Shown here piece after piece: positions 8,460 to 17,295 of a stretch of 64,000 nt of DNA. Numbering within the stretch: the first letter of the stretch is position 1; each line of letters begins with the position of its first letter. Made by a program: the position numbers and the translations under genes. The notes under the pieces are model-generated. The model searched no databases and had not been told where the DNA came from. It worked only from the letters and a program-made list of their open reading frames with translations. The stretch comes from CAZFDT01 sp964518335 (GTDB lineage Bacteria; Planctomycetota; Phycisphaerae; Phycisphaerales; Phycisphaeraceae): positions 1-64,000 of the forward strand of contig CAZFDT010000003.1 of NCBI GenBank assembly GCA_964518335.1, read 5' to 3'.

Positions 8460-9693
8460 CGCAGGGGCTCCCCTGGGTCGTGGCGAACACCGCCTTGCCT
8501 CGCATCCGCGGACCGGGCTCGCGCCCCATCAGCCCCAGCAGTGTCGGCGCCACGTCGATGATCGGAGCCACCTCCGCCGTCGCCGACCATGCCCCGTCGG
8601 CGACGACCATGTAACCCTGCTCCGACGGGTGGTTCGGCAGATGCCCGTGGTTGCCCCGGTGACGCGGGTTGCGCACGCGCGCCCGCAGCCCCGGCGTCGC
8701 CAGCCCCAGGTACAGGTTCGCCAGCGGCTCGTAGAAATCGTGCGGGAAAAACGCGCAGCCGTGGTCGGCATAGACGTACAGCTCGCCGAAGCTCGCGTCC
8801 AGCTCCACGTGGTATTGCCCCATCCGGTCGTGCGGCACGAGCGTCACGCCCGCCACGTCCGCCAACGCTGCAGTGAGCTGTTTCCGCGCCCGCTCGGTGA
8901 AGAACCACAGCCGCGTGACCGCGACCTCCATGAGGTAGGTGTACTCGTCGCGCGGCACGCCGCTGTGGCGCAGCACGTCGCGCAGGTCGATGCGGCGTCG
9001 GATCAACTCCTGCCCGTGATCCACCAGCAGGACGAACGTCACGCTCCGGCGGTCGCACTGCTCGTGCAGGCGGGCGATCGCGGCGTCGGTGCGTCGCACT
9101 GCCGCGTCGATGGCGTCGGGCCGATCGAGGTTCCAGTGCGAGAACATGTCGAAGGCGTAGTATTCGAGCCACTCGAGTGCGAGTCCGGGCGTGGGCAGAG
9201 TCGCGGCGATGCGGTCGAGCCGGTCGAACGACTTGCCGAACTGGTAGCCCGACGTTTCGACCATTGAGAAGATGGTCGGCACGCCGTTGAGCTGGGCCAG
9301 GGCGTGGGTCTGCTCCTTGGCGCGGCGGGTGTATTTGAATCGGTGCAGGTCGAAGCGTCGTCGGCGTCGGTAGGGCACGGCCGCGAGTTCCATCTCGCGG
9401 CAGAAGAAGTTGGCCGCGCACTGCACCGCCGCCGTCACCGCATCGGGCACGCGGTCGAGCAGCCGCGTCATGGCCGTGTCGGGCACGTGGGGCTTGACGC
9501 TGGCCTGCCACACGCGGTGTTCACCCGGGTACACGCCCGTGATCAGCGCCGCCAGCAGCTCCGTCGAGGGGTACGTGTCGATCGTCACGCTCGGGAACGT
9601 CTGCAGCAGCCGATGCACGTGCGGCGTGCGCGACGCATCGACGCGGCGGCGATCCACGCCCGGCACATAGCACACAAACAGGGGTCGGCTCAT
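8452..9693 (-). CDS. Alkaline-phosphatase-superfamily phosphodiesterase/nucleotide pyrophosphatase
   Basis: 413 residues. The N-terminal half has the superfamily pattern: early V-P-G-V-D, then T-Y-P-S-T-E-L-L followed by L-I-T-G-V-Y-P-G-E-H, where Ser/Thr is the nucleophile region. Metal-binding Asp/His pairs appear in L-L-V-D-H-G-Q-E and near the C-terminus in N-H-G-H-L-P-N-H. No signal peptide is visible, so it is probably cytosolic. Enzymes of this type cleave phosphodiester or pyrophosphate bonds with two metal ions; the substrate is not apparent. It overlaps the downstream flippase-like gene and follows the WG-repeat gene by 8 bases. Confidence 0.85.
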   Translation of the reverse strand: MSRPLFVCYVPGVDRRRVDASRTPHVHRLLQTFPSVTIDTYPSTELLAALITGVYPGEHRVWQASVKPHVPDTAMTRLLDRVPDAVTAAVQCAANFFCREMELAAVPYRRRRRFDLHRFKYTRRAKEQTHALAQLNGVPTIFSMVETSGYQFGKSFDRLDRIAATLPTPGLALEWLEYYAFDMFSHWNLDRPDAIDAAVRRTDAAIARLHEQCDRRSVTFVLLVDHGQELIRRRIDLRDVLRHSGVPRDEYTYLMEVAVTRLWFFTERARKQLTAALADVAGVTLVPHDRMGQYHVELDASFGELYVYADHGCAFFPHDFYEPLANLYLGLATPGLRARVRNPRHRGNHGHLPNHPSEQGYMVVADGAWSATAEVAPIIDVAPTLLGLMGREPGPRMRGKAVFATTQGSPCGV

Positions 9694-9701
9694 CGACTTG
9701 A

Positions 9702-11003
9702 TTATCGGCTGACCGGCCCCGGCAACTCGTCAACGTAGAGATAATCCGGCCGATACGGCGTGACATACGCCTCGCGCGGCGGCGGGGGCTGCAATCGCAG
9801 GCTCGTCTGCCGCTGCACAAAGCCATTGACCTTCGGCGGGTCGAGGATGTCCACGGCGATCCGCGCCAGCCCGCTGGAGGTGCGGTCCCAGATCGCGTCG
9901 AAGGGTCGCTTGGGGTCCCACACCACGTTGTTGTTCACGCCCACGTATCCGAAGCTCGGCGGCATCGACACCCGCGCATAACGGCGGAAGTACGGCTCGG
10001 CCCAGAGGTACGTCAGCGGCACGCGCTGCTCGCCCACGCGATTGACGTAACCCCACTTCTGGTCCACTTCCACCATGCCCAGCCCCTCACTGAACTGCTC
10101 CCCGGTCTTGTAGCGCAGGGGCACGACGAGTCGGCCGCTCTTGTCGATGTAGCCGATCAGCCCGCCCTGTCGCACCGCCGCCAGGCCGTCGGAAAAGTCA
10201 TCGACCTCGTCCCACGTCGCGTCGATGCGGATGCGGAAGGTCTTGTCGATGAATCCCCACTTCGTAGCGACCTTGGCGCGGGCCAGTCCGTCGTAGAAGT
10301 CGCCCAGGTCGGCGAACTGGCGGCGGTCGTCGCGGAAGGTGAAGCGCCCGCGCTTGTCGATGTAACCCAGCACGCCCAGCGTGCGGGCCTCCCCGGCCGC
10401 CGCGGGCAACTGCACCATGGCGAAACCGTCGTGGAACGAGCGCACGCGCTGAAACTGCGGCTGCACGACCACGCTGCCCCGCCGATCGATGAAGCCGCAG
10501 TGGTCGCCGACCTGCACCGCCGCGAACCCGTCGCTGAACCGCAGCGCCCCGTCCATCCGCGCGGGCACGAGCGTCTTGCCCGCCTTGTCGATCATCCCGT
10601 ACTTGCCGTTCTCCCGCACGATCGCCACGCTCCCGCTGAAACGGTCGGCCCACTCGTACCGTGGCGTGATCCACCAGTTTCCGGCCGTGTTCAGATAGCC
10701 CGTGCGCCCGCCGTGCACCACGCGGATCATCCCCTCGTATTCGTAGTCGCTCCAGTCGAACTGCGGCCAGATGATGATGTCGCCCTGCTGGTTCATGTGC
10801 CCCCACCAGTGGTTGACGTTGATGGGGAAGAAGACGTCGCCCTGCTTGAAGTCCACGCACTTGACGCCCACGCCGGGGTTATACACGTCGCCCGCCAGGG
10901 GCGTGTTGGGGTTGCCGATGCCGACGTTCGTCTGGGCGTGGACCACTGCAGCGATCAATACGATGCAGCCGGCGACACGCGACGACAGGCCCGCGCAGGT
11001 CAT
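9702..11003 (-). CDS. Secreted WG-repeat protein
   Basis: 433 residues with an N-terminal signal peptide (hydrophobic residues 10-22, A-x-A-type site near V-V-H-A-Q). Most of the mature protein consists of repeated units of about 45 residues containing WG(F/Y)I(D/N) and G-Y-I-D-K-G-R patterns, the WG beta repeat. These proteins are common in bacteria, exported or surface-located, and lack a defined biochemical role. It is on the same strand as, and 8 bases before, the phosphodiesterase gene, and follows the SLT gene, so an envelope operon is plausible. Confidence 0.85.
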   Translation of the reverse strand: MTCAGLSSRVAGCIVLIAAVVHAQTNVGIGNPNTPLAGDVYNPGVGVKCVDFKQGDVFFPINVNHWWGHMNQQGDIIIWPQFDWSDYEYEGMIRVVHGGRTGYLNTAGNWWITPRYEWADRFSGSVAIVRENGKYGMIDKAGKTLVPARMDGALRFSDGFAAVQVGDHCGFIDRRGSVVVQPQFQRVRSFHDGFAMVQLPAAAGEARTLGVLGYIDKRGRFTFRDDRRQFADLGDFYDGLARAKVATKWGFIDKTFRIRIDATWDEVDDFSDGLAAVRQGGLIGYIDKSGRLVVPLRYKTGEQFSEGLGMVEVDQKWGYVNRVGEQRVPLTYLWAEPYFRRYARVSMPPSFGYVGVNNNVVWDPKRPFDAIWDRTSSGLARIAVDILDPPKVNGFVQRQTSLRLQPPPPREAYVTPYRPDYLYVDELPGPVSR

Positions 11004-11030
11004 GCCCGCATTGTAGTCGCCGCGCCACGA

Positions 11031-11594
11031 TCAGTCGCTGTCGAGGCGACGGGTGATCGTGGCGACATAAGCCCGCGTCCTGGGCCCGGCGTAACGGGCG
11101 ATCAAGTCCCGGCTGCTCAACGCGGGGTGGTCCTTGCGCAGCCTGGCGACTTTGGTCGGACCCATGTGGTACGCGGCCAGCACCAGGTGCACGTCGCCGT
11201 CGAAGCGATCCATCAGGTGCTTGAGGTAGGTCGTGCCCAGCAGGAGGTTGTAGTCGGGGTCGAACACGTCGCCGCGGGGCGCGCCCAGGCGATCGACCAG
11301 GTCGCGCTCGGTGGCGGGCATGATCTGCATCAGGCCGCGGGCGTTGGCGGGCGACACCGCCAGCGGATCGCCGCCGCTCTCGGCGCGCACGACTTCGACC
11401 ACCAGCTCGACCGGCAGGCCCCGGGCCTCGGCGTGACGACCGATGCGCGGCAGATGCGCCTCCAGCCGCCGCTCGATGCGATAGGCGTGGAACCAGTCCA
11501 CCGCCAGGGCGATCAGCAGCATCGCCGCGATCGCCGCCGCCGCCAGCGCCGTCCAGCGTCGATGACGCAGCCATGATCGTCGTCGCCGTGCCAC
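11031..11594 (-). CDS. Membrane-anchored lytic transglycosylase (SLT/GH23)
   Basis: 187 residues from a GTG at 11594, 8 bases after the efp stop codon; the open frame extends further back but overlaps efp. Arg-rich residues 3-15 and a hydrophobic helix at about 18-36 make a signal anchor. The soluble domain has the SLT catalytic Glu in V-R-A-E-S-G-G-D, then A-R-G-L-M-Q-I-M-P-A-T and A-A-Y-H-M-G-P, as in MltC/Slt enzymes. It should cleave peptidoglycan glycan strands to 1,6-anhydro ends in the periplasm. Start uncertain; a CTG or ATA just upstream is also possible. Confidence 0.85.
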   Translation of the reverse strand: MARRRRSWLRHRRWTALAAAAIAAMLLIALAVDWFHAYRIERRLEAHLPRIGRHAEARGLPVELVVEVVRAESGGDPLAVSPANARGLMQIMPATERDLVDRLGAPRGDVFDPDYNLLLGTTYLKHLMDRFDGDVHLVLAAYHMGPTKVARLRKDHPALSSRDLIARYAGPRTRAYVATITRRLDSD

Positions 11595-11602
11595 AGCCTG
11601 TG

Positions 11603-12157
11603 TTATACGCGCGACAGGTACGCCCCGTCCTCCGTCCGCACCCGCACTTTCTCGCCAATATTGATGAACGGCGGCACGCGCGTCTTCAAGCCCGTCTCCA
11701 GCGTCGCCTCCTTGAGCTGGTTCGTCGCCGTCGCACCCTTGATCCCCGGCGGCGTGTCCGTCACCTCCAGGTCCACCACCTTCGGCAGCTCGATCGATAC
11801 CGGCTTGCCCTCGCACATCAGCACGATGATGTTCGTGTTGGGCTTGACGTACTTCATCGAGTCGCCGATCAGGTCGTCGGGGATCGTGATCTGGTCGTAG
11901 GTGCTGGTGTTCATGAACACGTGCCCGGTGTTGTCGCTGTAGAGGTACTCCATCTCACTGCGATCGACATCGACGGCCTCGACCTCCTCGCCGCTGCGCA
12001 GGCGGGCCTCCTTGATCATGCCGTTCTGGATGTTCTTGTATTTGATCTGCACGAACGCGCGGAGGTTGCCGGGCGTGACGTGGGTGAACTGAGTGATGAC
12101 GCAGATCGCGCCATCCATCTTGATAGCGATGCCGGGCCGAAGGTCGGTCGATTTCAC
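11603..12157 (-). CDS. efp: Elongation factor P
   Basis: 184 residues, GTG start with GGAG 7 bases upstream. All three beta-barrel domains are recognisable: KOW-like N-domain, OB-fold middle domain and the conserved C-terminal D-T-P-P-G-I-K-G-A-T signature. EF-P relieves ribosome stalling at polyproline. The loop that normally carries the modified Lys or Arg (PGKG in E. coli, Lys34) reads P-G-N-L-R-A-F, with Asn31 at the tip and Arg33 two residues on. No EpmA/EpmB, EarP or YmfI-like modification gene is in the window. The role in translation is clear; how it works without a tip Lys/Arg is not. Confidence 0.95.
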   Translation of the reverse strand: MKSTDLRPGIAIKMDGAICVITQFTHVTPGNLRAFVQIKYKNIQNGMIKEARLRSGEEVEAVDVDRSEMEYLYSDNTGHVFMNTSTYDQITIPDDLIGDSMKYVKPNTNIIVLMCEGKPVSIELPKVVDLEVTDTPPGIKGATATNQLKEATLETGLKTRVPPFINIGEKVRVRTEDGAYLSRV

Positions 12158-12311
12158 GGGTGGACTCCGAATGCGGTTGCGGTTGCGGGACGGCTGACCG
12201 TCGAGCCACGCAGTATATCAGCAAAACCCGCGGCCGGGACGACCGCGGGCCGCCACACGCATGGGGTGGATGAGGCGCCCGCTGCCCCGGGGTGGGCGCC
12301 GTCGCGGGTCG

Positions 12312-12968
12312 CTATCCCACCGTCTCGACCCAGCGCACGATCGTCGCTGCCAGGCGGCCGGCCCAGGGGACGAGCACGGCGCTGCTGAGGGCGAAGGCGA
12401 AGATGAAGGCGACGAAGAAGAGGCCCTGGTGGCGTTCGTCGCCCAGGGCCAGGGCGTAGGGGCGGTGCAGGTTGGCCAGGATGTGCGAGCCGTCGAGCGG
12501 GGGGATGGGGATCAGGTTGAACATCATCAGCAGGAGGTTGACGGTTCCGGCGATCTGGAGGAAGAAGGCGAGGTTGGCCTGCCACGAGCCGGGGGCGATG
12601 GGCGGGCCGAAGCGGTAGAACAGGCCCAGGGCGACGAGGCAGATGAGGGCGAGGCCCAGGTTCATGGCGGGTCCGGCGGCGGCGACCTGGGCCTCGGCGT
12701 AACGCCCGCGAAGTCGCGTCGGGTTGATGGGCATCTGGCCCCAGGCGATCCCGGCGATGAGCAGCGCGGCGATCGAGAACGGACCCATGTGGACCAGCGG
12801 GTTGCCCGTCATCCGACCCATGTGGATGGGCGTGTCGTCGCCCAGCCGGATCGCCGTCCACCCGTGGGCCAGCTCGTGCAGCACGATGCTGATGACGATC
12901 ACCAGGGACGCGGCGAGGAAGTAAAACCGCGTGTCGTCGTGGAAGAGGTTGAAGACGAACAGGTCCAT
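12312..12968 (-). CDS. Site-2-protease-family (M50) membrane metalloprotease
   Basis: 218 residues from ATG 12968 (a GTG nine bases earlier is also possible). The zinc motif H-E-L-A-H-G lies in the first transmembrane segment near residue 31-36, and the second metal-binding motif appears as N-L-I-P-I-P-P-L-D-G-S near residue 160. About six helices are predicted. It belongs to the short, PDZ-less branch of the rhomboid-independent intramembrane proteases. Substrates are unknown. It is transcribed away from mltA, with 5' ends about 90 bases apart. Confidence 0.9.
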   Translation of the reverse strand: MDLFVFNLFHDDTRFYFLAASLVIVISIVLHELAHGWTAIRLGDDTPIHMGRMTGNPLVHMGPFSIAALLIAGIAWGQMPINPTRLRGRYAEAQVAAAGPAMNLGLALICLVALGLFYRFGPPIAPGSWQANLAFFLQIAGTVNLLLMMFNLIPIPPLDGSHILANLHRPYALALGDERHQGLFFVAFIFAFALSSAVLVPWAGRLAATIVRWVETVG

Positions 12969-13056
12969 GGGTTGCACCGGGCGCGTGTTTGATTACTGTG
13001 TGCGGTCACGAGCGGGCGCACGGATGCCTCGCCGTCGCACGGATCAGAGGGTTGCC

Positions 13057-14298
13057 ATGATAGTGTCCCTTCGCCGCCTCGTTGTGATGACGATGATGCT
13101 GTTGCCCGCGCTGGGGTTGGGCTGTCGCAAGCCGATCCCGCCCGAGCCGGATTATGCGCGCCCGCTGCCGCCCGGCGCGTTCGGGCTGCGCAAGATCACC
13201 GACCCGGCGAAGCTGCCGGACATCGCCGCCGCCGTCGCGTCGTTCCAGCAGCCGGGGTTCAAGGAGGCGGTGCAGCGCAGCCTCAACTGGTTTCGCATCC
13301 CCTCGACGACGCAATACTTCCCCAGCGGCCCGATCACGCACGAGCACGCCTGGGCGAGCGTCTTCGCCATGAGCAAGATCAGCGAGCGCACCGGGCCGCT
13401 GCTGGCCAGCCGCATCCTGCAGGAGTTCGACGTGTGGGAGTCGGTGGGCTGGGACGGCAGCGGCACGGTGCTCTACACCGGCTACTACACCCCCGTCTTC
13501 AAAGCCTCGCGCACGCCCAACGGCGTCTATCAGTTCCCCATCTACAAACGACCCAGCGACCTGGTCAGTGACCCGGCCACCGGCAAGGTGCTCTCGCCCT
13601 ATCCCACGCGAAGCCAACTCGTCACCAGCGGGAGACTGCGCGGCTTGGAACTGGTCTACTTCGCCGATCCGCTGGACGCCTACATCGTCGAGGTCAACGG
13701 CAGCGCCCGCCTGGAGATGACCGACACTTCCGGGGGCGGCAGCGTGATGTTTGTGGGGTTTGCCGGGACCAACGGACATGATTACACCAGCATCGGCCGC
13801 CTCCTCGCCGCCGAGGGCAAACTCGACAAGAACCGCATCAGCCTGGCGACCATCCGCGCCTACTTCAAGCAGCACCCCAACGACCTGCCCGCCTACGTCA
13901 ACCGCAACGACCGCTTCGTGTTCTTCAAGGAGTACGACGGCGGCAACTGGCCCGCCGGGTCGCTGGGCTTCAAGGCCACGCCCATGCACACGCTCGCCAC
14001 CGACAAGGACGTGTTCCCCCGCGGCGTCGTGACGCTGGTGAACACGCAGTCGTTCGACGACACCGGGCGACAGGCCCCGTTCAACCAGTTCATGGTCGAT
14101 CAGGACACGGGCGGGGCGATCCGCGCCGCCGGCCGGGGCGACATCTACTACGGCGTGGGCCCGCGCGGCGAATGGTTCGCCGGACGCCAGAACGCCGAGG
14201 GCAAGCTCTACTACTTCCTGCTCAAGGACGACCGCATCGCCTCGTGGATGCAGCAGCTCCGCGCCGAGCAGACCCAGCCGGTGCGCGGGCCCTCGTAA
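13057..14298 (+). CDS. mltA: Membrane-bound lytic murein transglycosylase A (MltA)
   Basis: 413 residues from ATG 13057. A signal sequence ends in L-G-L-G-C, a loose lipobox, so an outer-membrane lipoprotein is likely. The MltA domain shows Y-T-G-Y-Y-T-P near residue 150, and the C-terminal 3D domain carries two Asp near M-V-D-Q-D-T-G-G-A-I and G-R-G-D-I-Y-Y-G. It cleaves peptidoglycan with formation of anhydromuramyl ends. The open frame can be extended to 12931 but that would run into the divergent protease promoter region. Confidence 0.92.
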   Translation: MIVSLRRLVVMTMMLLPALGLGCRKPIPPEPDYARPLPPGAFGLRKITDPAKLPDIAAAVASFQQPGFKEAVQRSLNWFRIPSTTQYFPSGPITHEHAWASVFAMSKISERTGPLLASRILQEFDVWESVGWDGSGTVLYTGYYTPVFKASRTPNGVYQFPIYKRPSDLVSDPATGKVLSPYPTRSQLVTSGRLRGLELVYFADPLDAYIVEVNGSARLEMTDTSGGGSVMFVGFAGTNGHDYTSIGRLLAAEGKLDKNRISLATIRAYFKQHPNDLPAYVNRNDRFVFFKEYDGGNWPAGSLGFKATPMHTLATDKDVFPRGVVTLVNTQSFDDTGRQAPFNQFMVDQDTGGAIRAAGRGDIYYGVGPRGEWFAGRQNAEGKLYYFLLKDDRIASWMQQLRAEQTQPVRGPS

Positions 14299-14313
14299 AG
14301 CCGCTTGCGGCTT
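14298..14313. terminator. Short hairpin between convergent genes
   Basis: AAGCCG and CGGCTT enclose a CTTG tetraloop just after the mltA stop and 10 bases before the putA stop; the downstream sequence is CATTCTTT. It could act as a weak terminator. Confidence 0.4.
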
Positions 14314-14322
14314 GGCATTCTT

Positions 14323-17121
14323 TCAGGTCTCCGGCGCAAACCCCCGCCGCATCGTGTTCTCGCATATGGTTCGCGGCACGACGAATTGCTGCAGATAGCC
14401 CGGCCCGCCCGCCTGCGAGCCCACGCCCGACAGGCCGAACCCGCCGAAGGGCTGGCGCCCGACGAGGGCGCCGGTGATGCGGCGGTTGAGGTAGAGATTG
14501 CCCACGAGCAAGTCGCGCCGGGACGCGTCCAGATGCGAGGGCGTGCGCGAATACACGCCGCCGGTGAGGCGGTAGCCGCTGCTGTTGGCGATGGCCAGGG
14601 CCTCGGCGAAGTTGCGGGCGCGGAGGACCGCCAGGACGGGGCCGAAGATCTCCTCAGTGGCCAGGCGGTGGTGGGGCCCGATGCCGGTGACGATGTGCGG
14701 GGGGATGAGGCGGGTGTCGGCTGTCGGCTGTGAGGTGTCGGGAAGCACCAGCGTGCCTTCGGTGCGGGCGAGGTCGATGTAGCGCCGCACCTTGTCGCGG
14801 GCGTCGTCGTCGATGAGGGGCGGCACGTCGGTGGCGGGGTCGGCGGGATCGCCCACGACCAGGGCGCGGCTGGCCTCGACGAGGCGGGCGACGAAGGCGT
14901 CGTGGATGTCGTCGAGCACGATGACGCGGCTGCACGCCGAGCACTTCTGCCCCGCGTAGCCGAACGCCGAGTCGCGCACGCCCAGCACGGCCTCGTCGAG
15001 ATCGGCCGAGCTATCGACGATGATCGCGTTCTTGCCGCCCAACTCGCACACCACGCGCTTGACGCCCAGCGAGGACGTGGCGGCTGCGGCGGTGAGGATG
15101 TCCACGCCCACGGCCATCGACCCGGTGAAGCAGATCAGGGCGACGCGCGGGTCGCGGACAAGTGCAGCACCCACCGTCTCGCCTTCGCCGGGGAGCAACT
15201 GCAGCACATCGCGCGGCACGCCGGCCTGCCAGAGCAGTTCGCACATCCGCAGCGCCATGGCGGGCGTCTGCTCGGCGGGCTTGACGATGGCGCAGTTGCC
15301 CGTGGCCAGGGCGGCGACGGTCATGCCGGTGCAGATCGCCAGCGGGAAGTTCCACGGGGCGATGATCGCCGCCACGCCGCGCGGCTCGTGCAGCGTGAGG
15401 TTCCATTCGCCGGCCCGATGCCCGTGCTGCACCGGCTCGAACAGAGACATCGCCTGCTGCGCGTAGTATTCGCAGAAGTCGATCGCCTCGCACACGTCGG
15501 CGTCGGCGTCACGCCAGGGCTTGTGCGCCTCGCGCAGGACCATGGCCGCCAGCGCGTCGCGCTGCCGCCGCATCGCCGCCGCCGTCTTACGCAGGATCGT
15601 CGCTCGCTCGATGACCGGCGAAGTCCGCCACCCCCGGAAGGCCTCCGCCGCACGCTCGACCGCCGCGCGTCCATCCTCCACGCCGGCGTCCACTGCAACG
15701 CCCGCCGGCTGGGCGCTCCCCACCGCATGCGCGAACGCCTCGCGCTGCGAGGCATCGGCGAAGTCCCGCACCGGCTCGTTGATGAACCCTTCGGTCCGCG
15801 CCGTCGGGGCCTGCAGCGTCGCCTGCGGCGGCATCAAGAGCGCCTCGACCGGCTGACCCTCGCCGAACCCCGCGCGCAGCCACGACTCGTTGCTCGTGTT
15901 TTCCAGCAGTCTTCGCACCAGGTACGCCATGCCCGGGATCATCTGCCCCAGGGGGACGTACTCTCGCACGCGCAAGCCGCGCTCCCGGAAGTGGACACAC
16001 GCCGCCTTGAGCGGGTCGGCCATGCCGTGGAGCATCTGCACTTCCGGGAGCGCCACGCCTCGCGCCTCGGCATACGCCAGCGCGTGCGCCAGCGACCGCG
16101 CGTTGTGCGAACCGACGGCCAGCGTCACGCCACCGTCGATCAGCGCGCGCGTCATCCGCTCGAAGCACGCATCGGTCTGGGCCTTGTGCGACCACACCGG
16201 GCTGGGCCAGCCCATCAGGCGGGCGTGGATCGTCTCGTAGTCCCAATACGCGCCCTTGACCAATCGCACGGTGACGGCGCGGCCGAGCTTCTTCGACCAG
16301 GCGATCAGGCGTTTCGCGTCGTCGTCGCCGCTGCGCAAGTACGCCTGCAGCGCGATGCCCATCGGGGTCTCGACGCGCTGCGCACAGCGCTCGAACAGCG
16401 CGATCGTCAGCTCCTTCAGTGCATGGTGTTCCATGTCGAAGTTGACGAACGCCCCCGCACGGTGGGCCGCGTCGAGGATGGGCAGCATCCGCTGGGTCAG
16501 CGCGTCGAGGCTGCGGTCCCACGCCAGCGCGTCGGCCCTGCGCGACAACGCACTGACCTTCACCGACAGGTTGCACCGGCGTTCGCCGTCGAGCACGTCG
16601 TGGCCCGGCCACGCGGCGACCTCGCCCGGCAACACGGCGAGCAGGTCCAGGTAACGCCGCTCGTACGCTTGCGCCTCGGCCTCGCTCACGCACGCCTCGC
16701 CCAGCAGATCGACGCTGAACGCCAGACCCGCATCCCACATCACCCGCAGCCGCGGCAACGCCTCGGTCGCATCGACCCCCGCGATGAATCGGCCCGCCAT
16801 CGACTCGATCTGCGCCGCGATCGCCTTGCTGCTCAGACCCTTCATCAGCCCGCCCGCTTTGATCCCCAGCCCCAGCCCCGCCGGCAGGTTCACCCCCGGT
16901 AGTGTCAGGTACTCCACCAGATGCGCATGCACCTGCTCGGGCGTGCGCAACGTCGGAAACACGTCGATGAAACGGAAAAGCTGCGTCTTGAATCCCGGGT
17001 CGCTCGATGCCCATTCCATGAGCCGATCCGACCAGCCGCGGCCGCCCGGGTGGGCGCGTGCGGCGTCGATCAGCTCGCGGCCGATCTCCTGCGTGCGGGC
17101 TTCGATCGCGGCGTCGCTCAT
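14323..17121 (-). CDS. putA: Bifunctional proline dehydrogenase / glutamate-semialdehyde dehydrogenase (PutA-type)
   Basis: 932 residues from ATG 17121; the longer frame starting at 17289 adds Arg-rich sequence without family character. Residues about 60-430 form the FAD-dependent PRODH barrel (for example R-L-V-K-G-A-Y-W-D-Y and the R-x2-R near its end). Residues about 480-930 form the P5C dehydrogenase, with E-L-G-G-K-N-A and the catalytic Cys in G-Q-K-C-S-A-C. No DNA-binding N-terminal domain is present, so this is a catabolic enzyme rather than the autoregulatory type. It oxidises proline to glutamate at the membrane/cytosol. Confidence 0.95.
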   Translation of the reverse strand: MSDAAIEARTQEIGRELIDAARAHPGGRGWSDRLMEWASSDPGFKTQLFRFIDVFPTLRTPEQVHAHLVEYLTLPGVNLPAGLGLGIKAGGLMKGLSSKAIAAQIESMAGRFIAGVDATEALPRLRVMWDAGLAFSVDLLGEACVSEAEAQAYERRYLDLLAVLPGEVAAWPGHDVLDGERRCNLSVKVSALSRRADALAWDRSLDALTQRMLPILDAAHRAGAFVNFDMEHHALKELTIALFERCAQRVETPMGIALQAYLRSGDDDAKRLIAWSKKLGRAVTVRLVKGAYWDYETIHARLMGWPSPVWSHKAQTDACFERMTRALIDGGVTLAVGSHNARSLAHALAYAEARGVALPEVQMLHGMADPLKAACVHFRERGLRVREYVPLGQMIPGMAYLVRRLLENTSNESWLRAGFGEGQPVEALLMPPQATLQAPTARTEGFINEPVRDFADASQREAFAHAVGSAQPAGVAVDAGVEDGRAAVERAAEAFRGWRTSPVIERATILRKTAAAMRRQRDALAAMVLREAHKPWRDADADVCEAIDFCEYYAQQAMSLFEPVQHGHRAGEWNLTLHEPRGVAAIIAPWNFPLAICTGMTVAALATGNCAIVKPAEQTPAMALRMCELLWQAGVPRDVLQLLPGEGETVGAALVRDPRVALICFTGSMAVGVDILTAAAATSSLGVKRVVCELGGKNAIIVDSSADLDEAVLGVRDSAFGYAGQKCSACSRVIVLDDIHDAFVARLVEASRALVVGDPADPATDVPPLIDDDARDKVRRYIDLARTEGTLVLPDTSQPTADTRLIPPHIVTGIGPHHRLATEEIFGPVLAVLRARNFAEALAIANSSGYRLTGGVYSRTPSHLDASRRDLLVGNLYLNRRITGALVGRQPFGGFGLSGVGSQAGGPGYLQQFVVPRTICENTMRRGFAPET

Positions 17122-17283
17122 CACCAAATGGTACGCCAGGCGCTGCCAGACGCTCGACGGACGAACGCCTCGCACTCGCTCGGATCGTCGCGCACGGCGG
17201 GGCGAGAAGATCGGGGTGCATTGCGCGGACGGGTCACGCCGCAAGATGCCCGGGCAACGATGTGATCGGGCGCCCGATCGGGC

Positions 17284-17289
17284 TATCAT
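17284..17289 (+). promoter_or_regulatory. -10 box for a leaderless-type transcript
   Basis: TATCAT lies 6 bases before the ATG at 17296, which places the transcription start on the start codon. The preceding GGC matches the tmk and cstA upstream sequences (GGCTATCCT, GGCTATACT). Confidence 0.4.
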
Positions 17290-17295
17290 GCGGGC

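Noticed and set aside
14902..16902. 666-codon plus-strand frame opposite putA
   Set aside because: Antisense of the proline dehydrogenase and aldehyde dehydrogenase domains, with no motif of its own.
17122..17289. N-terminal extension of PutA
   Set aside because: Arg/Ser-rich, not DNA-binding-like, and would overlap the region before the next gene; the ATG at 17121 fits the family start.
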